Below are positions 8,757 to 18,311 of a DNA stretch of 64,000 bases, one piece after another; position 1 is the first letter of the stretch; every line of letters starts with the position of its first letter. The stretch spans positions 248,001 through 312,000 of the forward strand of contig NZ_JASHIC010000004.1 in NCBI RefSeq assembly GCF_030056705.1. Reading direction: 5' to 3'. Below the pieces are notes generated by a model that was given only the letters and a program-made list of their open reading frames with translations, was not told the DNA's origin and made no database searches. This DNA is from Flectobacillus longus. GTDB lineage: Bacteria; Bacteroidota; Bacteroidia; Cytophagales; Spirosomataceae. The position numbers were made by a program, and so were the translations under genes.

Positions 8757-10322
8757 TTATTTTGCTGTTAAATACACAAATGGAATAATACATTCTTCCA
8801 ACGAAACACCTCCATGCTGGAAGGTATTTCGATAATGACTCACGTAGTGATTATAGTTGTTTGGATACGCAAAGAAATAGTCTTCCATGGTAAACACATA
8901 CGTTGTTGAAACGTTGATTTTAGGTAAGAAAAATCTTTCTGGTTTACGACAAATCAATACATGGTCATCAGAATCCCAGTTCAAGTTTTTACCTTGCTTA
9001 TATCTCAAGTTGGTATTTACCGAGCGATCACCAACAATTTTTACAGGATTTTGCACACGAATCATACCGTGGTCAGTTGTAATAATCAAGCGACCTTTTT
9101 TCTCAGAAATCTTTTTCACTAAATCAAATAATGGCGAGTGTGTAAACCAGCTCGCTGTAATACTACGATAGCCCGACTCATCTGGTGCTAATTCCTTAAT
9201 CATGGCCATGTCAGTACGTGCGTGCGAAAGCATATCCACAAAGTTATACACAATCACATTCAAGTTATTTTGCATTAAACGATTAAAGTTATCGACTAAT
9301 GATTTCCCTTGGTTATTGTGGATAATCTTATTGTATGATGTTTTGTAAGTTAGGCGGCTCTTACGGATTTGCTCTTGCAAGAAAAACTCCTCATGTTGGT
9401 TAAAGCCTTCTTCATCCTCACTGTCGCCAAGGTCTTGTACCCAGTGCTTTGGATATTGCTTTTCGATTTCGGAAGGCATCATTCCTGCAAAAATAGCATT
9501 ACGAGCATAGGCTGTAGTTGTAGGAAGAATAGAGTAGTATGAGCTCTCCTCTTCTACGGTGAAGTAATCCTGAATAAGTCCTTCCAAGATTTTCCATTGG
9601 TCGTAACGTAGGTTATCAATCAACAAGAAAAACAAAGGCGAACTTTCATTTACCAATGGAAATACTTTTTTGCGCATCAATTGGTGCGACATCAAAGGTT
9701 TGTCAGCACGAGGGTCGTTTAGCCAATCTTCGTAGTTTTCTTCAATAAATCTTGAAAAATTTGAGTTAGCTTCAGACTTCTGCATATTTAAAACCTCCGC
9801 CATTGATTTATTCTCAGTACGGTCGATTTCTAGCTCCCAGAATAACAATTTCTTATAAATTTCTGCCCATTCTTCATGGTTGATGCGGTCTTGGTATTGC
9901 ATTGCCAATTGGCGGAATTCTTGTTGATAAGAAATATTGGTTTTTTCTTCTTCCAAACGTTTTTTATCAAGAATCTTCTTTACCGAGAGTAAAATTTGAT
10001 TAGGATTGAGAGGCTTAATCAGATAATCGGCGATTTTTGAACCAATAGCCTCTTCCATGATATGCTCCTCTTCAGATTTGGTAATCATGATTACGGGCAA
10101 ATTAGGCTTCATCTGCTTGATTTGTGGCAAAACCTCCAAACCAGTCATTCCAGGCATATTTTCATCAAGAAAAACTACATCAAATTTTCCTTTCTCTACC
10201 TCTTCCAGTGCATCGGCACCTGAGTTCACAGGTGTAACATCATAACCTTTGCTCTGTAAAAACATGATGTAGGGCTTCAACAAGTCGATTTCATCGTCTG
10301 CCCAAAGTATTTGGTATTGCAT
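8757..10322 (-). CDS. porX: PorX, response regulator with PglZ phosphatase domain
   Basis: 521 residues from MQYQILWADDE. An upstream in-frame ATG would add 16 unlikely residues. The N-terminal receiver domain (1-120) has the acidic pocket (Asp9/10), phosphoacceptor Asp53 (FLDENMPG), Thr81 and Lys103. The C-terminal half is a PglZ-type alkaline phosphatase superfamily domain (DNLRYDQW, PTTTAYARNAIFAG, TTDHGM). This architecture is PorX, which together with the sensor PorY controls type IX secretion in Porphyromonas and relatives, and whose PglZ domain is reported to act on oligonucleotides. PorY is not in the window, as is common. Monocistronic, cytoplasmic. Confidence 0.93.
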   Translation of the reverse strand: MQYQILWADDEIDLLKPYIMFLQSKGYDVTPVNSGADALEEVEKGKFDVVFLDENMPGMTGLEVLPQIKQMKPNLPVIMITKSEEEHIMEEAIGSKIADYLIKPLNPNQILLSVKKILDKKRLEEEKTNISYQQEFRQLAMQYQDRINHEEWAEIYKKLLFWELEIDRTENKSMAEVLNMQKSEANSNFSRFIEENYEDWLNDPRADKPLMSHQLMRKKVFPLVNESSPLFFLLIDNLRYDQWKILEGLIQDYFTVEEESSYYSILPTTTAYARNAIFAGMMPSEIEKQYPKHWVQDLGDSEDEEGFNQHEEFFLQEQIRKSRLTYKTSYNKIIHNNQGKSLVDNFNRLMQNNLNVIVYNFVDMLSHARTDMAMIKELAPDESGYRSITASWFTHSPLFDLVKKISEKKGRLIITTDHGMIRVQNPVKIVGDRSVNTNLRYKQGKNLNWDSDDHVLICRKPERFFLPKINVSTTYVFTMEDYFFAYPNNYNHYVSHYRNTFQHGGVSLEECIIPFVYLTAK

Positions 10323-10509
10323 ATTTTTCGTCTCTAGGATTGTTTCTATAAAGATAGTAACGGCAAGCAAAAGTTTATTGTTGCCCCATACTAATTGTAT
10401 AAAAGGTTTTTAACTTTTTTTAACGTATAACCTGAAAATATTTATGATGATAGACTAATTTTGGAAATAAATTAAAACTCTTCTGTTTTTTATAAAATAT
10501 CATGTAAAA

Positions 10510-10585
10510 AGTGGGGTACACTTCCGAAATACAACATAAGAAATCCGAAATTGATAACTTTTAGTATCTTTCGTACACTATTAAA
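10510..10585 (-). repeat. Half copy of the MITE-like repeat
   Basis: Read on the minus strand it runs AATAGTGTACGAAAGAT ... ATGTTGTATTTCGGAAGTGTA, the same order and spacing as the left half of the elements at 32114 and 33598. The right half is missing. Just beyond lies TTTCAAATTTCCAAATCTTC, a string seen again at 23486-23565. Confidence 0.55.
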
Positions 10586-10617
10586 TCACATTTTCAAATT
10601 TCCAAATCTTCAAATCC

Positions 10618-12639
10618 CTAAAACACCCATCTTATTTGCGCCTTCACATCACTTCGATGTGGAACGGGTATTTCATCAAGACCACTTCCGACGGTTTCTT
10701 GGTTAATATAGTCAGTTCTTGACCATCTTAGCCAAAATGTTAGGTTTTTATTTATATCATAAGACAAAACACTGTAATAACGCCAACCTCGTCCATAATA
10801 GGCTGGGAATGAAAAAGCATATTGTACATCTTGCTCATAGGTATATTGCCGATTATCGTAATCCTGAGTAGAGAAATAAGCTATTCGTGATGCCAGAGAC
10901 CACGCTCCTTTACTCCATTTGGCATCTTGAGATACAGCCCAACCATAAGTAGCAATTTGTCCTTTAAACCGAAAAGCGCTTCCTGAAATTCGAGATTGTA
11001 TAGAAATACCATTGAGGAGTTTATTGGTAAAATATCCGTTAAAAGTCCATCTATAGCGTGAAGTTACTTCGGTAATCGTTCGAGTTTTGGTTTTATTATT
11101 TTCGAGATAACTTTCTTTCCAACTAAAATTTTCTTCTTTATTTTCTAATCTTAATTGTCCCGAAATTCGTGATACTTTTGAAAGTTGATAGTTTAGTTTA
11201 ACTAGGGTTTCAAAACCTTGTGTCTGAGGCTTATCTACTAAATACTTATACCATGGAAAATAAAAATAATCGATATAAGTAGTCCATTGCCAGCGACGAC
11301 TTGGCATATATTTTATTCCCCAATAAATCCCTGTTTCGTTAATATTTCGAGTATTTTCAGAAAAAGCATTACCATAAAAAGAGTGAAAATCAGGTGTAAA
11401 CTTTCGAAATAGCAATGACATATCCCAATGGCGATTGATACTACCAATTGCTCCCAATACAGTACCATACCCTCCACTGTTTGAAGTAGTTACCTCACCA
11501 AAAACTTGAGCAAATGATAGAGTATAATTATAGTAAAAACTCAGTAAAATATTTTGTGTACCAGCGAACTCATATTGATTATACGTCTTATTTGCCTTTA
11601 GTATTGACTTATCAAAGTCGGTATGAAGTAACATTGCTCCTACTCGTGAAAACTCAGATTGGTAACTAATTCCAGCGCCAAAGTTTGTTTCGAGTAGTAC
11701 ATTCTTGTCAGCCAGTTCTGAAGCAGTTCTATGAAAACCAGAGGTTTGGAGTGAGGATACACTCACCACGTTAAGGGAGTCTGGCTCTAGTTGATTGGCA
11801 TCTCTTACGACACGAGAAATAAAACCGACACCTTGCCATTTTCGCCATTGAAAGTTACTCAAAATACCTCTAAAAAAGCCTGATTCAAGCGTGGATGTAT
11901 ATGGGCGGCCTCCCAAGGTAGGCTTACGGGTAAATAATATCGTTTCGGCACTTTTTCCTAAACTAAACCCACCACCTGTGGCTAATCCTTGTCCCATTTG
12001 AAGTTGATAATCGCCTATAATAAGATTTTTCAGAATACCTTTATTTTGTATTTGTAAATGAAATGACGTAAAATCAGTCCAGTTATTTTCTCCTTCATCT
12101 TTTTCTACTGTAAAACCTATGCTCAAATTTTTAGGATGTGCATACTTGTAACGTAGTAAACTTTTGACTGGACTATCGGCATAGCGAACGGTAGAAGCCT
12201 TGGTAGGAGGACTGAAGCCTTTTTTTTCTTCCAAAGTTTGACTAAAGCGTATCAAAAGCCAACTTTTAGCTAATTTCAAATCTCGCCCAAGCGTATTAAT
12301 TTCCTGTTCACAAGTAATAAATGGTGCTAGTTTTTTCAGTATTTCTAGACTTAATTCTGGAACAGATTGCAACTCATAAATAGACATAAAAGGCCCAAAG
12401 TTTTTTCGATAATCAAAAAAAGCCTTTAGTTGAGCCGTCGACAAAATAGCGAGTCCCGACAAGGACTCATAATCAACACGATTGATGTCAATGGGATGAG
12501 ATTGTATTTGAAGCCAATTTTCAAAAGTTTCCTCAGAAACTCCTTCAGTCGAAGTACCCAAAATATCATCATTGGATACCTGTGCTTGTAAATTAGGCAT
12601 AATAATGCCTAATAAAATTAATAATAAGATTTTTTTCAT
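10618..12639 (-). CDS. Helix-hairpin-helix outer-membrane beta-barrel protein
   Basis: 673 residues from MKKILLLILLGIIMPNLQAQ, a clear signal peptide. An upstream ATG adding ten residues is less likely. Residues about 30-110 carry helix-hairpin-helix-like units (IDINRVDYESLSGLAILSTA, FMSIYELQSVPELS). The rest is rich in alternating aromatic and polar strands typical of an outer-membrane barrel and ends in an aromatic residue (QIRWVF). The combination is common in Bacteroidota and has no assigned role that I know of; links to DNA uptake are speculation based on the HhH motif alone. On the minus strand TATATTTG (12697-12704) may be the -7 promoter box. Confidence 0.8.
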   Translation of the reverse strand: MKKILLLILLGIIMPNLQAQVSNDDILGTSTEGVSEETFENWLQIQSHPIDINRVDYESLSGLAILSTAQLKAFFDYRKNFGPFMSIYELQSVPELSLEILKKLAPFITCEQEINTLGRDLKLAKSWLLIRFSQTLEEKKGFSPPTKASTVRYADSPVKSLLRYKYAHPKNLSIGFTVEKDEGENNWTDFTSFHLQIQNKGILKNLIIGDYQLQMGQGLATGGGFSLGKSAETILFTRKPTLGGRPYTSTLESGFFRGILSNFQWRKWQGVGFISRVVRDANQLEPDSLNVVSVSSLQTSGFHRTASELADKNVLLETNFGAGISYQSEFSRVGAMLLHTDFDKSILKANKTYNQYEFAGTQNILLSFYYNYTLSFAQVFGEVTTSNSGGYGTVLGAIGSINRHWDMSLLFRKFTPDFHSFYGNAFSENTRNINETGIYWGIKYMPSRRWQWTTYIDYFYFPWYKYLVDKPQTQGFETLVKLNYQLSKVSRISGQLRLENKEENFSWKESYLENNKTKTRTITEVTSRYRWTFNGYFTNKLLNGISIQSRISGSAFRFKGQIATYGWAVSQDAKWSKGAWSLASRIAYFSTQDYDNRQYTYEQDVQYAFSFPAYYGRGWRYYSVLSYDINKNLTFWLRWSRTDYINQETVGSGLDEIPVPHRSDVKAQIRWVF

Positions 12640-12711
12640 GGTGTAGACTCTTATATTCAGACCCTTCAATAGGCCTTTGGGAGTAGTTTTCTAAAACAAA
12701 TATACAATTTT

Positions 12712-12741
12712 AGTCAAAAAAAAAGCGAGAAAATCTCGCTT
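12712..12741 (-). terminator. Intrinsic terminator (minus strand)
   Basis: On the minus strand AAGCGAGATTTTCTCGCTT is followed by a run of about nine Ts. It sits 10 nt after the stop of the acidic hypothetical gene. Confidence 0.88.
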
Positions 12742-12750
12742 ATACAAACT

Positions 12751-13908
12751 TTAAAATTTACGGCCGACTATTTCTAAAAAGTCATTAGCTTCTTCAGCAG
12801 CCATCACCCAATTAAACTTGGGCGCCAATACTTTATTCATTATATTTTTTGCTTCTAAATAGCTAGTACACCTATCCAAATCTTCTATTGCTTTAGAATA
12901 AGCATTAACATCACCTTCAAATAATTTACCAATAAAAATAAACTTTTGATTCAAACTGATAGCATCTGCAATACTTTTAATTTGACGATTAAATGCCAAA
13001 TCTGATAATGGCGTACCCTGACTGATTACCTCTTTTCTCAGCAAATCATTTACTGTTGGTAGTTCATCGGTAAAGGCATCATTCAATTTTGATGGAATAC
13101 GAATATCTGCTGGAGTACCTTCTTTGTCAATTTGTGCTTGAATAGCAGCTACTGTTGGCAAAGGTTCGTGATCCTCTTCCTCTGGTGCAGTTTGTGTATC
13201 TACCTCAGGTTCAATTTCTTCGTCATGTTCAACATCAAAAAACGACTGTGTCAATCGTGGACTAGCTGCACTAGGAGCTACCACTGTAGCAATTTTCTTA
13301 TAAAACTCATCACGCTTAAATGCTAATGTTGCATTAAGCATTTCCAAATATTTATCTGGACTTTCGAACTCGTGATGATTTGCCAACTCATTCAACCAAC
13401 TTAGTGCAGTAGTTACATACACATGGTTTTCATCAGCTATTTTATCTTTTAGTCCTTTTGCAAATACACTGTTAATCTTGGTATATTTAGCCAAGGTTAC
13501 GATACGATCTTTTGTTAGTGTAAATTCGGGTGATTCACGAACAAAGTCATCAAAATATTTGCTTGGGTCTAATAACAGACCAATGGTATTTTTTACGGCA
13601 TTAACCAACAATGGCTCAAAGTGTTCTCGATCTACCGAAATGTGATGAGATACTGTATTCATATAAGCCTGTAAAGCGGCCTTTACCTCTTCATTTTCAA
13701 AGTTAAAATAAGGGCTTTTGAAAGATTCTGTGTTAGATTTCCAAGTTTCGTACAAATCTCCAATCACAAATGTGTTCACCTGAGCAACGTTGCTCAGCTT
13801 CATAATTTGTTGACCTGAAATTGTATTATTTCTATTAAAAAAGTCGTCACAAACTTTGGCAGCATACTGTTTAGCGTATCGTTCTATTGCCTGAAAGTCT
13901 AACTTCAT
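12751..13908 (-). CDS. Conserved acidic hypothetical protein
   Basis: 385 residues, no signal peptide or membrane segment, so probably cytoplasmic. Residues about 1-215 are mostly helical. Residues about 225-250 are an acidic, Pro-containing linker (EHDEEIEPEVD, APEEEDHEP). The C-terminal 110 residues (SLNQKFIFIGKLFEGD ... AIEDLDRC) resemble a short module that, from memory, ends many Bacteroidota proteins of unknown function (INxxFLFxxxLFxGDxxxY). Its role is unknown. It is its own transcription unit with a terminator downstream. Confidence 0.75.
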   Translation of the reverse strand: MKLDFQAIERYAKQYAAKVCDDFFNRNNTISGQQIMKLSNVAQVNTFVIGDLYETWKSNTESFKSPYFNFENEEVKAALQAYMNTVSHHISVDREHFEPLLVNAVKNTIGLLLDPSKYFDDFVRESPEFTLTKDRIVTLAKYTKINSVFAKGLKDKIADENHVYVTTALSWLNELANHHEFESPDKYLEMLNATLAFKRDEFYKKIATVVAPSAASPRLTQSFFDVEHDEEIEPEVDTQTAPEEEDHEPLPTVAAIQAQIDKEGTPADIRIPSKLNDAFTDELPTVNDLLRKEVISQGTPLSDLAFNRQIKSIADAISLNQKFIFIGKLFEGDVNAYSKAIEDLDRCTSYLEAKNIMNKVLAPKFNWVMAAEEANDFLEIVGRKF

Positions 13909-14210
13909 ATTTTTACGGTTTGGGTTGAAACTTCTGGTTATGAATGTACGAAAGTAAAAGGATAAAAAAGAAATCTTCCCGTGAAAAGTATTTTAACTAC
14001 CACTAAGAACGCAAATATTACACCAAAGATTATTCTGATTGATGAATAAAAGAAATAATTCCATGCTACTCACGGTGAAATTTTTCAAATTACAGCTTTC
14101 CTAGACTTTCATTCGAGAAGAAAGTCAAAATTGTATTCTTCGAATATTGACCAATTGGATAATATACAGAAAAGTGCGTTTATCGGTAGAGATAAAATGG
14201 GATATGACAA
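13909..14210. other. AT-rich gap with no recognised feature
   Basis: About 300 bp between the acidic hypothetical and the rnc terminator. Small inverted repeats are visible (GACTTTC/GAAAGTC near 14105-14130), but I see no gene, RNA or clear promoter. Confidence 0.5.
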
Positions 14211-14250
14211 AAACGGCCTAAGCAGGAAAACTCGTGCTTAGGCCGTTTAG
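14211..14250 (-). terminator. Terminator after rnc
   Basis: AAACGGCCTAAGCA and TGCTTAGGCCGTTT form a 14-bp perfect stem with a 10-nt loop, followed on the minus strand by TTTTTG. It closes the acpP-fabF-rnc cluster. Confidence 0.82.
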
Positions 14251-14267
14251 GGGAACCCTTGGGTTTA

Positions 14268-14999
14268 TTAACTAATCTCTAGTTTTTCGCAAGCCTTCAT
14301 TGCGGCAGTTTGTTCTGCTTTTTTCTTTGAATATCCCTGACCTACGGCAAAAAAATCATCGTCAACATAAATTGTAGCGGTAAATTCTTTGTTATGCTTG
14401 GCACCTTCTTCAGAAATATCAAATCTAATTTGCTTACCTTCACGTTGCGCCCATTCAATCACAAGAGATTTGAAGTTAGGGTTATTGGACACAACAGTAT
14501 CTATATCGAAATGTTGGGTAAGAATAGACTTCACAATAAACTTTCGGGTAAATTGAAAACCTTTATCGAGATAAATCGCACCAATTAAGGCTTCGAGCGC
14601 ATCGCCATACATTGATGTACGAGCCAAGACTGTTCGACGATTTCCGTCATATTCAACGAGCTTATCAAGTCCAATCTTACGAGCAACTACATTTAAGGAT
14701 TCACGGCTTACCATTCTAGAACGAATCTCAGTCAAAAAACCTTCATCTTTAAATGGGAATTTTTTGAAAAGATATTCTGCTGTTATCATCCCTAGCACCG
14801 AGTCTCCCAAAAATTCGAGGCGTTCGTTCGATTCTTTGTATCCCTTTGCCACCGTTTCCTTCGACACTGATGAGTGCATAAATGCCAATCTGTACAGCAT
14901 AATATTGGAAGGCTTCTGACCAATGATATGTTCTACAGCTTTCTTCAGCTTTTTGTCTTTCGGGTCGCTGGAAAAGAATTCTAAAATGGGTGACAACAT
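14268..14999 (-). CDS. rnc: Ribonuclease III
   Basis: 243 residues. The RNase III signature ERLEFLGDSVLG lies near residue 80, with the conserved acidic pair of the catalytic domain (GDALEALIGAIYLDKG). The C-terminal third is a double-stranded RNA-binding domain (NFKSLVIEWAQREGK ... AEQTAAMKACEKL). It cuts double-stranded RNA in rRNA and mRNA processing. It follows fabF on the same strand with an 85-nt gap. acpP-fabF-rnc is a classic order, so the start at 14999 (MLSPILEFF) fits. Confidence 0.95.
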   Translation of the reverse strand: MLSPILEFFSSDPKDKKLKKAVEHIIGQKPSNIMLYRLAFMHSSVSKETVAKGYKESNERLEFLGDSVLGMITAEYLFKKFPFKDEGFLTEIRSRMVSRESLNVVARKIGLDKLVEYDGNRRTVLARTSMYGDALEALIGAIYLDKGFQFTRKFIVKSILTQHFDIDTVVSNNPNFKSLVIEWAQREGKQIRFDISEEGAKHNKEFTATIYVDDDFFAVGQGYSKKKAEQTAAMKACEKLEIS

Positions 15000-15020
15000 A
15001 TATTCGAAACAAAATCAAAC

Positions 15021-15073
15021 TTGCAAACTTTCGTTGTATCATTAAGCAAGAACTTCACAACGAAAGTTTGCAA
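15021..15073 (-). terminator. 17-bp perfect hairpin between fabF and rnc
   Basis: TTGCAAACTTTCGTTGT and ACAACGAAAGTTTGCAA are exact complements with a 19-nt loop. It lies between fabF and rnc and could lower rnc expression or be an RNA-processing site. No T-run is visible, so termination is uncertain. Confidence 0.5.
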
Positions 15074-15084
15074 TATTATTCAGA

Positions 15085-16332
15085 TTAGATTTTTCTAAAA
15101 ATAACTGTGGCATTATGTCCACCGAATCCAAAGCCATTACTCAAAACCACATCAATCTTACGTGATTGTGCTTGGTTTAAGGTAAGGTTCAAACGATTAT
15201 CAACTGTTGGATCTTCTGTAACGTGGTTAATCGTTGGAGGAACAATTTGATGTTGCATAGCCAAAATAGAAGCTACTGCTTCAACTGCTCCAGCACCACC
15301 CAACAAGTGACCAGTCATCGACTTAGTTGAGCTAATGTTCAAGTTATAGGCATGCTCGCCAAATAATTCTACAATAGCTTTCAATTCTTGAGGATCGCCA
15401 AGTGGTGTTGATGTACCATGGGTATTGATATAATCAACTTCTTCTGGCTTGATCTTCGCATCGTCTAATGCGTCTTGCATCGACAACAAAGCACCATAAC
15501 CTTCTGGGTGTGGAGCTGTGATGTGGTAAGCATCTGAAGAGAAACCTCCACCAATCATTTCAGCGTAGATTTTGGCTCCACGAGCAACAGCGTGCTCATA
15601 TTCTTCCAAAATCAATGCTCCTGAACCTTCGCCTACTACAAAACCATCACGGTCTTTATCATAAGGGCGAGATGCCGTTTTAGGATCATCGTTACGCTCA
15701 GACATTGCACGCAAGGCTGTAAAACCACCTACAGAAGCAATAGTCACTGGCGCTTCAGAACCACCAGTAACACAAGCCTTCAAACGACCCAAGCGGATGT
15801 AATTGAAAGCATCGATAATAGCGTTGTTTGCTGACGAACAAGCAGAAACAGTTACGTAGTTTACACCACGGAAACCATGACGAATAGAGATAACTCCTGA
15901 AGCAGAGTCAGCAATCATTTTAGGAATGAAGAATGGGTTAAACTTTGGCGTACCGTCACCTTTCGCAAAATTGAAGCATTCATCTTCAAAAGTGCGAAGA
16001 CCACCTATACCAGAGCCCCAAATAACTCCAATTTTATTTTTATCAACTTTTTCTAAGTCTAAGCCCGAATCTTTGATAGCTTCGTCAGATGCGACAATTG
16101 CATACTGAGCAAAAGCATCCATTTTACGTGCTTCTTGACGCGGAATAAAGTTGTTAACATCAAAATTTTTAATCTCGCAAGCAAAGCGAGTACGAAACTT
16201 CTCAGCATCAAATTTAGTGATATAATCACTACCACTAACACCATTTTTGAGACCTTCCCAATACTCTGGTGCTGTGTTTCCGATAGGAGTCAACGCTCCT
16301 ATGCCAGTAACTACTACTCGTTTAAAGCTCAT
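15085..16332 (-). CDS. fabF: Beta-ketoacyl-ACP synthase II
   Basis: 415 residues, standard FabF length. The catalytic triad is present: Cys165 (VSACSSAN), His305 (NTHGTSTPLGD) and His342 (MTGHLLGGAGAVEA), with Lys337 preceding. It condenses malonyl-ACP with acyl-ACP in fatty acid elongation and is the enzyme whose temperature response sets unsaturated chain length in other bacteria. It lies downstream of acpP on the same strand, which supplies its carrier substrate. Cytoplasmic. Confidence 0.96.
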   Translation of the reverse strand: MSFKRVVVTGIGALTPIGNTAPEYWEGLKNGVSGSDYITKFDAEKFRTRFACEIKNFDVNNFIPRQEARKMDAFAQYAIVASDEAIKDSGLDLEKVDKNKIGVIWGSGIGGLRTFEDECFNFAKGDGTPKFNPFFIPKMIADSASGVISIRHGFRGVNYVTVSACSSANNAIIDAFNYIRLGRLKACVTGGSEAPVTIASVGGFTALRAMSERNDDPKTASRPYDKDRDGFVVGEGSGALILEEYEHAVARGAKIYAEMIGGGFSSDAYHITAPHPEGYGALLSMQDALDDAKIKPEEVDYINTHGTSTPLGDPQELKAIVELFGEHAYNLNISSTKSMTGHLLGGAGAVEAVASILAMQHQIVPPTINHVTEDPTVDNRLNLTLNQAQSRKIDVVLSNGFGFGGHNATVIFRKI

Positions 16333-16653
16333 GTAGCGAAGTTGAGTTTCAAGTTCTATTAAAAGTGAAGATATTTTTAGGCGCTATTGGTGCAAAATCA
16401 CCCTGAAAAAAGAATCTTGAGAGAGATAAATTTTCAGTAGCCTTGTTCACTCGAATTTCAAATATAGATGATTTTATAAATCAAATGAAGAAATATATGA
16501 ATTAAGTTATAAAATCTCGCAGACAACTTGATTGATAAAAGGTTTGGAGATGGTACTTAATTACACCTTTCAAATAAAAATGTGCTAACCTGAACAATGA
16601 TTTAGGGCAAAGCCACTGAACCACTCTCAAATTAGCACATACTGAAAAGTCAA
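16333..16653. other. Spacer between acpP and fabF with a hairpin
   Basis: 320 bp with no gene. ATGTGCTAA (16580-16588) and TTAGCACAT (16632-16640) form a 9-bp stem about 14 nt after the acpP stop on the minus strand. It could partly terminate or stabilise the abundant acpP message. The rest is AT-rich with nothing recognised. Confidence 0.5.
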
Positions 16654-16890
16654 TTACTTAGCATGTTCTTCAAGATATGCAATAGCGTGACCAACTGTTT
16701 GGATGTTTTCAGCTTGGTCATCTGGAATTGTTACGTTGAATTCTTTTTCGAATTCCATAATCAATTCTACTGTATCCAAAGAGTCAGCACCCAAATCGTT
16801 TGTGAATGAAGCTTCTGGAGTTACTTCTGCTGCGTCAACGCCTAATTTCTCGACGATAATGCCTTTTACTTTTTCTGCAATTTCTGCCAT
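16654..16890 (-). CDS. acpP: Acyl carrier protein
   Basis: 78 residues, acidic, with the phosphopantetheine attachment serine (Ser37) in [18 protein letters not shown]. It carries acyl chains through fatty acid synthesis and donates them to lipid and lipid A synthesis. It is the first gene of the acpP-fabF-rnc cluster and has its own promoter just upstream. Confidence 0.97.
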   Translation of the reverse strand: MAEIAEKVKGIIVEKLGVDAAEVTPEASFTNDLGADSLDTVELIMEFEKEFNVTIPDDQAENIQTVGHAIAYLEEHAK

Positions 16891-16922
16891 TTTTAGAACG
16901 ATTTTTGGTTAGAAAAACGGTG

Positions 16923-16954
16923 CAAAGATGATGATTAAAAATTAGATTGTCAAA
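16923..16954 (-). promoter_or_regulatory. Promoter of acpP
   Basis: On the minus strand TTTG (16951-16954), a 20-nt spacer, then CATCTTTG (16923-16930), one base off the Bacteroidota TAnnTTTG box. It lies 33 nt upstream of the acpP start. Its C-for-T change is the same as in the SRP promoter. Confidence 0.65.
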
Positions 16955-17132
16955 AAATATTTCTAACAGATATTCGTAATCTCAGAATCTTTTAGACTTT
17001 TCTTAGAAAGAATAAAATAATTCTTTTACTTGCTCGTTTTCCGAACCCATTTTTAAGGGAATTTTATATTTAGCCCACAAATTTAGACGTTTTTTGCTAT
17101 TCTTCGAGGCTTGATTATAGTTAATTTTTGCA

Positions 17133-18044
17133 CTAGAAGCACAATGATGCTGCTCCTAGCAAACCTGCATCATTACCTAAGGTAGCACGTTTAATGGTTA
17201 AATCGCTTGCATGGTACTTTGTCAACCACTGATTTAGCTTGCGTTTCATGCTTGGCAAGATATAATCAAATGATGCAGAAAGACCACCACCAATCAAAAT
17301 CAAATTGATGTCAAGAATCGCTACTAAGTGACATAGGTTTTCGCCCAACAACTCTCCTACTCTTTCAAATACTTGTAAAGCAAGCTTGTCATTTTCGGCA
17401 GCAGCAGCGACTAAACCTGTTGTCGATATAGAACCATCGTCTGGCAATTGTGTTTCGCCAGTGTATTCTCTTCTCATGTTGTTAGCCAAATCCAACAATT
17501 CATTTTTACCAATGTTACGCTCTAAAACTTTACCATTGGCCGACGGTGTATGACCTGGCTCCATAGCATTGCCACGACCACCTGTAAATACTTTTTTGCC
17601 AATGATTGCTGCGCCACCAACACCCGTTCCTAAAGTGATAAAAATATAGCTTTCGTCGATACGCTCTTCACCAAAATAAAACTCACCTAATGCTGCTGCA
17701 TTGGCATCGTTTTCAAGATAAAAATTTACCCCTACAAATTTCTTCTCAAGCAAGTCTACCAATGGTACACGGTCGAGCTCAGGAATAGCTGTAATCTCGA
17801 TAGGAGTACGACGAGTAGAATCAATCATACCTGGCAAACCAATACCTACCTTCTTGATATGCTTGTGGTCAAGTAATTGAAGGGCAATAGCCTCGGCAAG
17901 GCGGTCTTCGAAATGACCTGATTTGCGCCAGCTAACAGTATCATGACTGTAAAAATTTGAAATCTGACCAGTTTCAGAGTTAACGATACCCATTTTTACG
18001 TTCGTTCCTCCGATGTCAATACCTAAATACTCTGCTGCAGCCAT
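17133..18044 (-). CDS. ROK-family sugar kinase (glucokinase-like)
   Basis: 303 residues. ATP-binding motif GIDIGGTNVKMGIV at the N-terminus, LENDANAAALGE near 115 and ITLGTGVGGAAI near 136 place it in the ROK family, with glucokinase the likely activity. The usual ROK zinc motif (CxCGxxGCxE) is missing: the equivalent stretch after EPGHTPSANGK reads VLERNIGKNELL with no cysteines. The substrate is therefore uncertain; glucose or an N-acyl-hexosamine are candidates. Cytoplasmic, monocistronic. Confidence 0.85.
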   Translation of the reverse strand: MAAAEYLGIDIGGTNVKMGIVNSETGQISNFYSHDTVSWRKSGHFEDRLAEAIALQLLDHKHIKKVGIGLPGMIDSTRRTPIEITAIPELDRVPLVDLLEKKFVGVNFYLENDANAAALGEFYFGEERIDESYIFITLGTGVGGAAIIGKKVFTGGRGNAMEPGHTPSANGKVLERNIGKNELLDLANNMRREYTGETQLPDDGSISTTGLVAAAAENDKLALQVFERVGELLGENLCHLVAILDINLILIGGGLSASFDYILPSMKRKLNQWLTKYHASDLTIKRATLGNDAGLLGAASLCF

Positions 18045-18311
18045 CTAGTAAAATTGTAAGTTTTAAAGTTATATGTATGATTAGTAATTGGGATTACAGT
18101 ATATTAAAATTTTTTCAAAATTACAGAAAAGTTTGTTTTTTCTATGTTATAACGAAATATTATATAGGTTTCTAGTATGTATTTAATACTAAATCAGTCA
18201 TTTATTACTTAACTGTCAATATCTCGTTTAGAGAATACGTAATTTATTGCATTAAGTCCTAAAACAACAACACTTCCATGAAAAGGATACTGATTTTAGG
18301 AAACAATATAC

